64,000 bases of DNA from Clostridium sp. ZS2-4. Its GTDB lineage: Bacteria; Bacillota; Clostridia; Clostridiales; Clostridiaceae. Below, in pieces: positions 17,355 to 26,650 of this stretch. A program made the position numbers and the translations under genes. The number at the start of each line of letters is the position of its first letter. The first letter of the stretch is position 1. The notes under the pieces were generated by a model. The model saw only the letters and a program-made list of their open reading frames with translations, had not been told where the DNA came from and searched no databases. The stretch spans positions 1 to 64,000 of the forward strand of contig NZ_JAPPRQ010000053.1 in assembly GCF_026719745.1 (NCBI RefSeq), in the 5' to 3' direction.

Positions 17355-18665
17355 ATGAGAAAAATATTAGAAAATTCCACAAACAAAGATTTCAAACATT
17401 TTAACGCCATCATATTCTTTATTAAATGGTTAGTATTAGCTTCATTAGTGGCTGTTCCATCAGGAATGCTATCCGCTTTATTTTTGATATCACTCAGTAA
17501 GGTGACTAGTTTTAGAGAAATTCATCCTAATATTATATTTTTACTTCCACTAGGCGGTGCTTTAGTTAGCTTTATATACATGAAATGGGGTAAAAATAGC
17601 AGTAAAGGTAATAATTTAATTATTGAGCAAGTAGAACATGGAACTAAAAAAGAAGAATCTGTACCTTCAAGATTAGCGCCACTTACTTTATTTGGAACAA
17701 TCGTTACTCATTTGTTTGGAGGATCTGCTGGAAGAGAAGGTACTGCTATTCAAATGGGCGGAAGTGTAGCTGATACAGTTAGTCGACTATTAAAAATCAA
17801 TAAGGAAGACAGACGAATATTATTACTTTGCGGTATAAGCAGTGGTTTTAGTTCTGTATTTGGAACTCCTCTTGCAGGAACCGTTTTTGCAATGGAAGTA
17901 ATAGCAATAGGTAAAATGCATTCCTATGCATTTATTCCCTGCTTTATATCTGCTTTTGTATCAAATGAAGTAGCTCTAGCATTAGGAGCTTCACATTCAC
18001 ATTATCAAATGATACAAATTCCTGAAATGTCTTTTGTTGTTTTATTTAAAGTTATAATAGCATCTATTTGTTTTGGACTTGGAAGTATCTTATTTAGCGA
18101 ACTTACTTATTTCTTTAAAAAAACTTTTGGTAAAATCACTAATAATCAAGCGTATAAAAGCTTTATAGGCGGTGTAATAATCATCATTTTAGTTTTCTTA
18201 TTAAGCACTAGAGATTATCTAGGTTTAGGACTTCCAATGATAGATAAATCTTTAAAAGAACCAGTAGCACTACCAACTTTCTTCTTAAAAACATTGTTTA
18301 CTTCAATAACTTTAGGTGCTGGATATCAAGGTGGAGAAGTTACACCTTTATTCTTCATAGGTTCAACTTTAGGTAATGCTCTAGGTCAAATACTAAATAT
18401 GTCACCTTACTTTCTAGCTAGTTTAGGCTTTGTAGCCTTATTTGCTGGTGCAACTAATACACCATTAGCCTGCTTTGTTATGGGATTAGAACTTTTCCAT
18501 GGACAAGGAATACCATTTTTATTTATTTCTTGTATGATAAGTTACCTATTCTCAGGACACCATGGCATTTATGGTTCTCAAACAATATGTGCACCTAAAT
18601 ACTCATGGCTTGAACTACCTGAAAACTCAACCATATTATCTTTAAAAACTAAAAAGGCCAATTAA
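17355..18665 (+). CDS. CLC-F fluoride/proton antiporter
   Basis: Membrane exporter of fluoride, 436 residues with about ten hydrophobic segments. Two replacements mark the fluoride-specific CLC branch: GNNLI (residues 85-89) where chloride CLCs have GSGIP, and GREGT (126-130) where they have GREGP. The ribosome site AGGAGGT lies 8 bases before the ATG. The upstream fluoride riboswitch and terminator independently support the assignment. Loss of the gene would be expected to raise fluoride sensitivity. Confidence 0.94.
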   Translation: MRKILENSTNKDFKHFNAIIFFIKWLVLASLVAVPSGMLSALFLISLSKVTSFREIHPNIIFLLPLGGALVSFIYMKWGKNSSKGNNLIIEQVEHGTKKEESVPSRLAPLTLFGTIVTHLFGGSAGREGTAIQMGGSVADTVSRLLKINKEDRRILLLCGISSGFSSVFGTPLAGTVFAMEVIAIGKMHSYAFIPCFISAFVSNEVALALGASHSHYQMIQIPEMSFVVLFKVIIASICFGLGSILFSELTYFFKKTFGKITNNQAYKSFIGGVIIIILVFLLSTRDYLGLGLPMIDKSLKEPVALPTFFLKTLFTSITLGAGYQGGEVTPLFFIGSTLGNALGQILNMSPYFLASLGFVALFAGATNTPLACFVMGLELFHGQGIPFLFISCMISYLFSGHHGIYGSQTICAPKYSWLELPENSTILSLKTKKAN

Positions 18666-18683
18666 AATTTTATTTTAAATATA

Positions 18684-18715
18684 AAAAGCCTCCAGTATAT
18701 TGCTGGGGGCTTTAT
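18684..18715 (+). terminator. Terminator of the CLC-F gene
   Basis: Stem AAAGCCTCCAG / CTGGGGGCTTT with one G-T pair, 20 bases after the stop codon, followed by TTTATCATTTT. Confidence 0.8.
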
Positions 18716-18728
18716 CATTTTACTTTAT

Positions 18729-18854
18729 TCACATACTAAATTCTTCTTTCATTCCTTCTACTATATATAAGTTATCTCCACACAAATCTTCTTTATTTTG
18801 ATCTTTGGTAATTTTGAATGAATTACACAATTTAGAAGGACCATTAGTTAAATT
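18729..18854 (-). pseudogene. Remnant of a DNA-3-methyladenine glycosylase gene (C-terminal fragment)
   Basis: An open stretch of 41 codons on the minus strand, with a stop codon just upstream and no start, reads NLTNGPSKLCNSFKITKDQN and then KEDLCGDNLYIVEG. This matches the NGPGKLCxAxxIxxxxNGxDL region near the C-terminus of the AAG/Mpg family (base excision of alkylated purines). The usual N-terminal 140 or more residues, including the catalytic part, are absent. It is a decayed 3' end lying behind the DUF362 gene. Confidence 0.7.
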
Positions 18855-18868
18855 TCATGTATTCACCA

Positions 18869-19984
18869 CTATATTTCAATTAATTCATATTTACTGCTTC
18901 CCAGTCCAATTTCTTCCCCATAACTTATTTGTATCTCTCCATAAGTATTTTTTCTCATAGATTTGAATTTATCTTCTCCACATTTACAATCATGCGCATG
19001 TTCATGGAAGAAAGAATTTGTATTTCCCGCTGTTATATTTACTAAATCTAAACAGGCTTTATCTAAAGCTACAGGGTCAGTTGACGCCAATATTCCTATA
19101 TCAGGTACTATAGGTGCATCACTCCATGGAACACAGTCACAGTCTGGAGTAACATTAATTACAAAATTAATATAACCAACTTTATCTTTTTTATCAGCAA
19201 CGGCTGCATAAGCATATTCTGTCATTTTTTCAGTAAATTCTTTGATTTCTGTATCCCAATTAAGTCGTATAGCTCTTGTAGGGCAAACTGTCATACATTC
19301 TCCACAACCTATACATTTATTTTTATCTATAATAGACTTTTTATTTTCCATAGTGATTGCACCTTCTGGACAAACTTTTACACAGTTTCCACAACCTATA
19401 CATTTATCTTCATTAACTTCTGGTCTAGTAGAATGTTGATCTTTCTTCCCTTTTGCGGGTGCACATCCCATAGCTAAATTCTTAATTGCTCCACCAAACC
19501 CAGCCATTTCGTGTCCTTTAAAGTGAGAAAGAACTATCATATTATCTGCTTCTGCAATAGTTCCTGCAATAGTAGCAGTTTTGAAGTGCTTTTTATCTAT
19601 TTCAACATCTACTGCATTTTCTTGTAAAAGTCCATCTGCAATTATAATAGGAGCTCCCACTACAGCATAATCAAATCCATGTAATATTGCTGTTTCCATG
19701 TGATCTACTGCATTTTTTCTACTACCTGAATATAAAGTATTTGTATCCGTTAAAAAAGGCTTAGCCCCTTTTTCTTTTACTTTATCTACAATTTGTCTTA
19801 CAAAAACAGGATTTATATAGCCATCACTACCTACCTCTCCAAAATGAAGCTTTATGGCAGTTAAATCATTCTTCTCTATAAAATCTCCAAATCCAGCTGC
19901 TTGAAATAACTTTTTCAACTTAGTTATTTTATTTTCCTTTGGACTTCTAGCTCGCAAATTCATAAAATAAACTTTGCTTTCCAT
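18869..19984 (-). CDS. DUF362 ferredoxin-domain protein
   Basis: 371 residues from the ATG at 19984, which follows GGAGG by 12 bases; the frame extends 51 bases further upstream without a better ribosome site. The DUF362 part (about residues 1-180, AIKLHFGEVGSDGYINP...) is followed by two 4Fe-4S motifs, CIGCGNCVKVCPEGAI and CIGCGECMTVCPTRAI at about 195-240, and a C-terminal DUF362 part with HAHDCKCGEDKF. Such proteins occur widely in anaerobes and are thought to carry electrons; the partner is unknown. It is read leftward alone. Confidence 0.85.
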   Translation of the reverse strand: MESKVYFMNLRARSPKENKITKLKKLFQAAGFGDFIEKNDLTAIKLHFGEVGSDGYINPVFVRQIVDKVKEKGAKPFLTDTNTLYSGSRKNAVDHMETAILHGFDYAVVGAPIIIADGLLQENAVDVEIDKKHFKTATIAGTIAEADNMIVLSHFKGHEMAGFGGAIKNLAMGCAPAKGKKDQHSTRPEVNEDKCIGCGNCVKVCPEGAITMENKKSIIDKNKCIGCGECMTVCPTRAIRLNWDTEIKEFTEKMTEYAYAAVADKKDKVGYINFVINVTPDCDCVPWSDAPIVPDIGILASTDPVALDKACLDLVNITAGNTNSFFHEHAHDCKCGEDKFKSMRKNTYGEIQISYGEEIGLGSSKYELIEI

Positions 19985-20060
19985 TAGTTCATTACACCTC
20001 CAAATTATAGGTAAATATATTTTTATATATCCCATCAGTTTATTTTAATACTTGAAATTT

Positions 20061-20993
20061 TTATTTTTGCAGATGATCTTCAAGCCAAAGTAATAAATCC
20101 TTTATTACCTCATCTCTATTCATTTCATTTAACATTTCATGTCTTCCCTCTGTATAAAGCTTATATGTTAAATCTTTAATTCCTACCTTTTTATATGCCT
20201 TAACAAGTCTTAATACACCTCTGCCATTTTTGCCTACTGGATCTTTATCACCTGAAAAAATATATATTGGTAAAGTCTTTGGTACTCTACTTATTTCATT
20301 TTTATTTGCAATTAATTTTAATCCCCCTAGTAAATCATAAAAAAATCCTGCTGTAAACACAGTTCCACAAAAGGGATCTTCTATATATTTGTCTACCTCT
20401 TTTTCATCTCTACTTAGCCAATCAAATTTTGTTCTATTAGGTTTAAAGGCTTTATTGTATCCTCCAAAGGATAACTTATCCATCCTTTCGCTTTTTTCAC
20501 TTCTTCCTATCCTCTTTATTTCTCTCTTTGCAATTATCCTTCCAATATCAGCCATAATACCTATGCTTCCATTAGTTCCAGATAGTATTGCTCCCTCTAA
20601 TTCTTTTCCATAAAGACAAATATATCTTTGAGTCAAAAAAGAACCCATGCTGTGACCTAATAGAAAAATTGGAAGCTTAGAATTTTCCTTTTCAATAATT
20701 TCAGTTAACTGGTGCATATTATCTACCATAACTTCAAATCCATTTTCGCCTAACTCTCCAAGTTTATCTACTTCCTTGGCAGTTTTTCCATGTCCTCTGT
20801 GATCATTGGCATATATGATATATCCTTCCTTTGTAAGCTGCTCAGCTAGATTTTCATACCTCGCCGCCGTTTCTGCCATACCATGAGCTATTTGAAGTAC
20901 AGCCTTAGCTTTTTTATTTTTCTCTGGGCTCCATTTATAAACAAAAATCTCAAGTCCGTCTTTGTCTTTAAAACTAAATGTCTCTTTAATCAT
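20061..20993 (-). CDS. Alpha/beta hydrolase, monoacylglycerol lipase/lysophospholipase-like
   Basis: 310-residue cytoplasmic hydrolase of the Hydrolase_4 type. The nucleophile elbow GHSMGS lies near residue 114, the acid in FSGDKDPVG near 251 and the histidine in EGRHEML near 283; HGMAETAARYE near 36 supplies the oxyanion region. Members cleave glycerol or phospholipid esters, but the substrate here is not known. A GGGGGAAAT precedes the ATG. No signal peptide is present. Confidence 0.88.
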   Translation of the reverse strand: MIKETFSFKDKDGLEIFVYKWSPEKNKKAKAVLQIAHGMAETAARYENLAEQLTKEGYIIYANDHRGHGKTAKEVDKLGELGENGFEVMVDNMHQLTEIIEKENSKLPIFLLGHSMGSFLTQRYICLYGKELEGAILSGTNGSIGIMADIGRIIAKREIKRIGRSEKSERMDKLSFGGYNKAFKPNRTKFDWLSRDEKEVDKYIEDPFCGTVFTAGFFYDLLGGLKLIANKNEISRVPKTLPIYIFSGDKDPVGKNGRGVLRLVKAYKKVGIKDLTYKLYTEGRHEMLNEMNRDEVIKDLLLWLEDHLQK

Positions 20994-21076
20994 AAAATTT
21001 CCCCCTTATAGTATAATTTTAATATTGTAATTTCTTTACTACAAGAGGGTAACTATAAAATTAATATTTAATTTTC

Positions 21077-22196
21077 TTACATCTCATCATATTCCAGCTC
21101 TAGTTTTTCTTGTTCAGAGGTTATTTTTTTCATTTCATTAATCATCAACAAAGCTGTAAAAATTGTAGATCCTACATCAGCTATAGGGAATGACTTCCAT
21201 ATACCTGAAATACCTATATACTTTGGTAATATAATTACCAAAGGAATGAATAGCAGCACCTGTCTAAGTAATGACAATATTAGCGATGGTATAGCCTTAC
21301 CTATTGATTGAAACAAAGTAGCTCCTACTATTTGAATTCCTATGACTGGTACCATTAAAACAACAACTTTCATTATAGCGGCACCATTTTGTACAAACTT
21401 AGTATTGGTGCTAAAAACGCCCATTATCTGTGTGGCAAATATTTGAGAGAATAAAAATCCACAAACAGCCATAAACGTAGTACCAATAAGTGACAGCTTT
21501 ACTGTCTCTTTAACTCTATCCATTTTTTTAGCACCATAGTTAAATCCAACTATTGGTTGCATTCCCTGTACTATTCCAAATAAAGGCATATATAAGAACA
21601 TAGTTATCTTATTAACTGTTCCTAAAATAGATATATCCAAATTAGTTCCATATATTTTTAAAGAATTATTTAATACAACACCGACAACACTTCCTGCTAT
21701 TTGCCTTGCAAAAGCAGATGACCCTACTGCAAAAATTTCTTTTAATATATTTATATCAGGCTTTAAGTGATGAAGCTTTATTTTCAAAGCACTTTTTCCA
21801 CTATATAAATATGAGAAAACAAAAATAAATGATGGGAATTGAGAAATTACAGTTGCAATTGCTGCTCCTTTTATTCCCATATTTAAAACAAATATGCACA
21901 CATAGTCTAAAGGAATATTTAATCCTGTACCTATCATCATTGAAAACATTGCTACTTTAGCATTTCCTTCTGCTCTAATTAAATTGTTAGAAGAAACTGC
22001 AAACATATAAAATATAGTTCCTATAAAAATCACATAAATATAGTCTTTTGCATAAGGTAAAATTTCTGGTGTAGCTCCAAAGAAACTTAGTATTGGTGAA
22101 ATAAACTTTAACCCTAATACAGTGATACAAGCTCCTATTATAATAGCGACTAAAAATGAATTACCTGCAACTTTATCAGCTTTTTCTATCTTTCAT
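21077..22196 (-). pseudogene. MATE-family multidrug efflux gene, N-terminal deletion with frameshift
   Basis: An ATG at 22196 with a good AAGGAGAG site starts MKDRKS and meets a stop after six codons. In another frame, open from 22192, the sequence KIEKADKVAGNSFLVAIIIG continues without interruption through GATPEILPYAKDYIYVIF to the normal MATE C-terminus. Intact relatives have about 450 residues; the first two helices (about 80 residues) are missing here. So the start region was joined out of frame to the middle of the gene by a deletion. A GTG at 22033 could give a 318-residue C-terminal product, but that would lack about a third of the pump. The MarR gene before it is intact. Confidence 0.8.
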
Positions 22197-22211
22197 ATAA
22201 TCTCTCCTTAA

Positions 22212-22655
22212 TTAATTATTTTCTTTCATATATTTTGCTGCACTTTCCCCCATCTTCTCCAACAGTTCTATTGCCACTTCTTCTTCTTCTTTATTTAAAT
22301 CTGCTGATAATACATCTAGCCATTTTCTCAAAATTTTAAAAAGTACAGGCTTAAACTCCAAAGCTTTTTCAGTCAAATAAATCCTATTTGTTCTTTTGTC
22401 CTCTTCATCCTTTTTCCTTAAAACATATCCTTCGTTTTCTAATTTTGCTATAGCTCTTGCTGTAGTACCTTTATCAATATATGCACTTTTACTGAGTTCA
22501 TCTTGGCTTATTCCATCTTTTTTAAATAGTATAAGCAAAAAAATATATTGACCCGTTCCTAAACCATATTTTTTCAGCTCTTTTCCCATAAAGCACTGCT
22601 GATATCTATATAAAATTGATATATATTTTCCTATTGACTTATTGTCGCACTTCAC
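22212..22655 (-). CDS. MarR-family transcriptional regulator
   Basis: 147-residue winged-helix repressor. The recognition region reads SQDELSKSAYIDKGTTARAIAKLENEGYVLRKKDEEDKRTNRIYLTEKA, a typical MarR helix-turn-helix and wing at about residues 50-100. It is the first gene before the broken MATE pump, with 16 bases between its stop and the old MATE start, so it formerly controlled efflux. Two near-identical palindromes in its promoter indicate autoregulation. Confidence 0.92.
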   Translation of the reverse strand: MKCDNKSIGKYISILYRYQQCFMGKELKKYGLGTGQYIFLLILFKKDGISQDELSKSAYIDKGTTARAIAKLENEGYVLRKKDEEDKRTNRIYLTEKALEFKPVLFKILRKWLDVLSADLNKEEEEVAIELLEKMGESAAKYMKENN

Positions 22656-22687
22656 TTTATCGCCTCTTCCATTTTATATTCTTCATA

Positions 22688-22751
22688 TTAGTTGTGGATG
22701 CAACTAATAACTCTTAACATTATATGCTATATTAGTTGTCAATGCAACTAT
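22688..22751 (-). promoter_or_regulatory. marR promoter with two palindromic operators
   Basis: Palindromes TTAGTTG-N6-CAACTAA (22688-22707) and TAGTTG-N6-CAACTA (22733-22750) lie 44 bases apart, about four helical turns. On the minus strand a -35 TTGCAT (22742-22747) and -10 TATAAT (22719-22724), 17 bases apart, fit between and within them, so one site covers the -35 and the other the start region. Confidence 0.8.
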
Positions 22752-22815
22752 ATTTTTAATTTTTTCCATTTGTAAACACTAATATAAAATTTTACATTTT
22801 CCTTCTATATACACA

Positions 22816-22851
22816 AAAGAAGAGCCTGAACATCCAGACTCTTCTCTTCTT
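22816..22851 (-). terminator. Terminator of the proline symporter gene
   Basis: GAAGAG-CTG / CAG-CTCTTC hairpin immediately after the symporter stop, with TTCTTTTG following on the minus strand. Confidence 0.65.
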
Positions 22852-22853
22852 TT

Positions 22854-24344
22854 CTATTCTTTATTTTTTAAATACACTTCTTCAAACTCTTCTTTAATTT
22901 CATCACTAGGCTCTTTACTTAATACGCTGACAACAACTATTGCAATTATGGAAATTATGAATCCCGGTACTATTTCATATAAATCAAAAATGCCACCTGA
23001 TAATCCTTTCCATATTATAACTGTTATTCCCCCAGAAATCATACCTGCTAAAGCACCACTTCTAGTCATTCTCTTCCAGAATAATGACAAAATAATCGTA
23101 GGTCCAAAAGTAGCTCCAAATCCAGCCCAAGCATAAGCTACAATATTTAATACTGAGCTGTTCTCATCTAGTGCCAAATAATATGCTATTATAGCTACAA
23201 CGGCAACAGCCAAACGACTTACCCATACTAACTCTTTTTCACTAGCATTTTTTCTGAATAACACCTTATAAAAATCCTCTGTAATGGATGATGCTGTAAC
23301 AAGAAGCTGTGAATCTGCCGTACTCATTACTGCTGCCAACACTGCTGCCATCAAAAATCCTCCTATTACAGGATTGAACATTTTCCCTACCATAATTAAA
23401 AATATTTTTTCACTGTCATTTCCTACTAATGGTGTTTTAATATATGCAAGCCCTACTAATCCAATGATTACAGCTGCTGCTAAAGAGAAAGCAACCCAAA
23501 CCATTGCAATTGTTCTAGCCTTTTTTACTTCCTTAGCTGATTTTATAGCCATAAATCTAACTAATATGTGTGGTTGTCCAAAATATCCTATTCCCCAAGC
23601 TAAAGAAGAAATAACACCTATTAGCGGTAATGACGTTCCTTTTAAATCTATAAAAGGATTTAAAAGATTAGGATTTATACCCTTAATAATATTTACAGTT
23701 TCATTAACTCCGCCCAAAGTTTTTATACCTATTATAGGAACTGCTACAACAGCTGCAAACATCATTATCCCTTGAAAGAAATCTGTCCAGCACACAGCCA
23801 TAAATCCTCCAAGAAAAGTATATAGCACAATTACAATTGCTCCTATAGTTAATGCCTTTATATATGATATTCCAAAAACTGTACTAAATAATTTTCCTCC
23901 TGCCACGAATCCAGATGAAGTATAGAATAAAAAGAATATTAAAATAAAAACTGCAGAAATTATTCTTAAAGTCTTTGAGCTATCCTTAAATCTATTCTCA
24001 AAATAATCTGGTAGTGTAAGGGAATCTCCAGCCGTTTGAGTATAAATCCTCAAACGTTTAGCTATTACCTTCCAATTTAAATAAGTTCCTACTGCAAGTC
24101 CTATAGCAATCCATATTGAATCCATACCAGTAAGATACGCTGCTCCCGGCAGTCCCATAAGAAGCCATCCGCTCATGTCTGAAGCTTGAGCACTTAATGA
24201 AGTTACCCATCCACCTAGCTGTCTACCTCCAAGAACATAATCAGATAGGTTCTTAGTTTTAAAATAAAATACTAGTCCTATCCCCATCATTGCAAGTAAA
24301 TAAATTACAAACATCGAAATAATTACAAAATCAACTTTAACCAA
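22854..24344 (-). CDS. putP: Sodium/proline symporter
   Basis: 496-residue sodium:solute symporter with about thirteen hydrophobic segments. The family signature is visible in GWVTSLSAQASDMSGWLLMGLPGAAYLTG near residue 45 and GYFGQPHILVRFMAIKSAKEVKKAR near 255; AAVMSTADSQLLVTASS near 335 carries the second sodium site. These match PutP rather than pantothenate or glucose carriers. It has its own strong promoter and terminator. Uptake of proline suits osmotic balance or Stickland fermentation. Confidence 0.93.
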   Translation of the reverse strand: MVKVDFVIISMFVIYLLAMMGIGLVFYFKTKNLSDYVLGGRQLGGWVTSLSAQASDMSGWLLMGLPGAAYLTGMDSIWIAIGLAVGTYLNWKVIAKRLRIYTQTAGDSLTLPDYFENRFKDSSKTLRIISAVFILIFFLFYTSSGFVAGGKLFSTVFGISYIKALTIGAIVIVLYTFLGGFMAVCWTDFFQGIMMFAAVVAVPIIGIKTLGGVNETVNIIKGINPNLLNPFIDLKGTSLPLIGVISSLAWGIGYFGQPHILVRFMAIKSAKEVKKARTIAMVWVAFSLAAAVIIGLVGLAYIKTPLVGNDSEKIFLIMVGKMFNPVIGGFLMAAVLAAVMSTADSQLLVTASSITEDFYKVLFRKNASEKELVWVSRLAVAVVAIIAYYLALDENSSVLNIVAYAWAGFGATFGPTIILSLFWKRMTRSGALAGMISGGITVIIWKGLSGGIFDLYEIVPGFIISIIAIVVVSVLSKEPSDEIKEEFEEVYLKNKE

Positions 24345-24458
24345 TTATTCTCTTCTCCCATCTCTTAATTATTCAATGCCTATTCAAAGGCCTTCTTTGG
24401 TAAAAATCTAAAATTACTTTTAGCATTTCTCCACTTTACCATAATAAACTATGCAATT

Positions 24459-24487
24459 ATTATAATGAAATCTTGCATTTTTGTCAA
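24459..24487 (-). promoter_or_regulatory. Consensus promoter of putP
   Basis: Minus strand TTGACA (24482-24487), a 17-base spacer and TATAAT (24459-24464). The transcript would carry about 105 untranslated bases. The 343-base gap 24345-24687 holds this promoter and the next gene's terminator; I see no gene in it. Confidence 0.88.
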
Positions 24488-24598
24488 TAAATATCACTTT
24501 TCATCGAATAAATAGTGATTATTAAAAGCATCTTCATTATGACTATTTACGCAATGAATAATTTACCACTATAAAATTCATTTATTCTTTTTCCACAA

Positions 24599-24640
24599 AA
24601 ATAAGGAGCTGAAACCCAATGGCCTTAACTCCTTATTTTC
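24599..24640 (-). terminator. Terminator of the aminopeptidase P gene
   Basis: AATAAGGAG / CTCCTTATT stem with a 20-base loop, about 50 bases beyond the leftward stop at 24688; T-rich sequence follows on both strands. Confidence 0.65.
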
Positions 24641-24687
24641 ATTTTATCCTATAACTAACACTTCTAATACTCCATCTGAATTAAGTG

Positions 24688-25932
24688 TCACTTTATATTC
24701 ATAAATGCTTCAATTTCTTCAACAGTTTTGATTATATCCTTAGAAAGATTCTCACATCCATCTTCTGTTACCAAAAGATCATCTTCAATTCTAATTCCAA
24801 TTTCCTCTTCTGGAATATATAGTCCAGGTTCATTTGTAAGAATCATACCTGGTTTAAGAATCTCACTTCTATCTCCAACATCATGAGTATCAAGTCCTAA
24901 ATAATGACTTATACTATGGAAATAATATTTTGAAAGCTCACTATCTTCCTTTATGATACCTAGTTCTTTACACCCTTCCGCTAAAACTTTTTTTGCTATT
25001 TCATTAAGCTCAGTAAAAGGCATACCTGGTTTTACAGCCTTTATAATTTCTTCATTTGTCTTTAATACTACATTGTAAACCTGTTTTTGTCTCTCTGTAA
25101 ATTTACCTGATACAGGGAAAGTTCTGCTAATATCTGCATTGTAATAATTTTTTTGAGCTCCCAAATCAAATAAAATTAAATCATTTTCACCACATTTACT
25201 ATTATTTTGAGAATAGTGAAGTACCGTACCGTTTTTTCCAGCAGCAGCTATTGTTTTAAAAGCTTTATCTGTTACACCTTCTGATGTGAGAATATAATCG
25301 AAATATGCTTCAATCTCATATTCCATCATATTAGGTTTTGCATTCTCCATCATTTTTTCTATTCCACGTTTTGTAATACTAATTGCTTTTCTTATTTCTT
25401 CTATTTCATCTTCTTGTTTTATTGTTCTAAGCCTACTTATGTAATAATAAATATTTTTTATGTTTAAATATGAATATTTTTTTCTAGCCTCTTTTGCCAT
25501 ACTTTGTGCTTCTGTCATTGGAAGAGTCCAATCTTGTCTTTCAAGATCAAGATATAATTTTTCATAATTAAATCTTGAAAAAATCATTCCTAAAGAAGAA
25601 TAAAAATTCTTAGTATAATCAATAGCTGATATACCTGAAATTTCTTGTGCTTCCTCTGATTCCATTCTTTTTCCAACCCATCTAGCCATTACTGGGTCTG
25701 ACTCTTCTATAAACAAAGTTTCTTCTATATTCCCATCTTTTTTAGTAATCATAAGTATAAAGTTTTCTCTATCTATGCCTGTCAGATAATAAAAATTCCT
25801 GTTTGGTGTAAATTGATATGTTTCATCTGCTGATTTGTATGGTGCTCTTCCTGCAAATAAAATTACCACTGAATTATCTTCAACTTTATTCATTAATCTT
25901 TCTCTATTTTTAATATAAAATTCTTTTTTCAT
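24688..25932 (-). CDS. pepP: Xaa-Pro aminopeptidase (aminopeptidase P)
   Basis: Metalloprotease that releases the N-terminal residue before proline, useful for peptide-derived amino acid supply. The 414-residue chain has an N-terminal AMP_N domain (about 1-140, GRAPYKSADETYQFTPNRNFYYLTGI) and a creatinase-type catalytic domain. Dinuclear metal ligands are visible: LFDLGAQ and NADISRTFPVSG (two Asp), HSISHYLGLDTHDVG (His), TNEPGLY and IGIRIEDD (Glu). Start placed at the ATG at 25932, 8 bases behind GGAGG; the frame opens 15 bases earlier with a TTG that overlaps that site. Confidence 0.92.
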   Translation of the reverse strand: MKKEFYIKNRERLMNKVEDNSVVILFAGRAPYKSADETYQFTPNRNFYYLTGIDRENFILMITKKDGNIEETLFIEESDPVMARWVGKRMESEEAQEISGISAIDYTKNFYSSLGMIFSRFNYEKLYLDLERQDWTLPMTEAQSMAKEARKKYSYLNIKNIYYYISRLRTIKQEDEIEEIRKAISITKRGIEKMMENAKPNMMEYEIEAYFDYILTSEGVTDKAFKTIAAAGKNGTVLHYSQNNSKCGENDLILFDLGAQKNYYNADISRTFPVSGKFTERQKQVYNVVLKTNEEIIKAVKPGMPFTELNEIAKKVLAEGCKELGIIKEDSELSKYYFHSISHYLGLDTHDVGDRSEILKPGMILTNEPGLYIPEEEIGIRIEDDLLVTEDGCENLSKDIIKTVEEIEAFMNIK

Positions 25933-26051
25933 AAGTATCGCCTCCAATACGTATTTTACATCATTATGTAAATAATAACAAAATTTTTATATAATAATAA
26001 AAGCATATACCATCAGAAATACATTATATAAAAGAAAGAAATTATAAAAAA

Positions 26052-26087
26052 CGAAAGAGTGATATTCTTTTGAATATCACTCTTTCG
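26052..26087 (-). terminator. Terminator of the cold-shock gene
   Basis: A perfect 16-bp stem CGAAAGAGTGATATTC / GAATATCACTCTTTCG with TTTTTTATAA following on the minus strand, 92 bases beyond the stop at 26179. Confidence 0.85.
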
Positions 26088-26178
26088 AATTATCTGTATC
26101 ACAAATATTACCTATATTATAAACATTATCTGTAATAATAAATACTATCTGTATTACAAATAACTAATTGAACGTCAA

Positions 26179-26379
26179 TTATAGTCTATTAACGTTAGCA
26201 GCTTGAGGTCCTCTAGCGCCTTCAGTTACTTCGAATTCAACCTTTTGACCTTCTTCTAAAGTTTTGAATCCTTCTGTTTGGATAGCTGAGAAATGTACGA
26301 AAACGTCGTCTTCTCCTTCTACAGATATAAATCCAAATCCTTTTTCTGCATTAAACCATTTAACTGTTCCAATTTTCAT
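26179..26379 (-). CDS. cspA: Cold-shock protein, CspA family
   Basis: 66-residue single cold-shock domain RNA chaperone. RNP1 KGFGFI (residues 14-19) and RNP2 VFVHF (26-30) are intact, and the N-terminus [10 protein letters not shown] is canonical. GGAGG lies 8 bases before the ATG. It is monocistronic with its own promoter and terminator and a leader of roughly 35-40 bases, shorter than the long thermosensing leaders of enterobacterial cspA. Confidence 0.97.
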   Translation of the reverse strand: MKIGTVKWFNAEKGFGFISVEGEDDVFVHFSAIQTEGFKTLEEGQKVEFEVTEGARGPQAANVNRL

Positions 26380-26422
26380 TTAAAAAATCCTCCTAAAAAC
26401 CAATTTCTAATGTAATGAACTA

Positions 26423-26451
26423 ATGGTATCACATATATTGTATTTTGTCAA
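26423..26451 (-). promoter_or_regulatory. cspA promoter
   Basis: Minus strand TTGACA (26446-26451) and TACCAT (26423-26428) with a 17-base spacer, 44 bases upstream of the cold-shock start. Confidence 0.7.
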
Positions 26452-26650
26452 TGAATACACTGTTTTTAAATATTTAAATTTTAATGTATTTTTTTAAAAA
26501 CAATATGTGTTAACACAGCAGTGCATTTACATCCTTTTCATTTATATTTTTGCCAAATATTTATTTATTATTCACAAAACTCATTATTTTTTTTCATATA
26601 TGGAATATACTTCTCATTATATACAAATACTAAGAGCAGAGGTGATAAAA

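Noticed and set aside
22854-24344. Rightward 163-residue open frame within putP
   Set aside because: It is antisense to membrane-helix codons of the symporter and reads as low-complexity sequence without a start signal.
26095-26163. Imperfect ATCTGTA repeats below cspA
   Set aside because: Only three loose copies in very AT-rich DNA, without fixed spacing; not distinguishable from chance.
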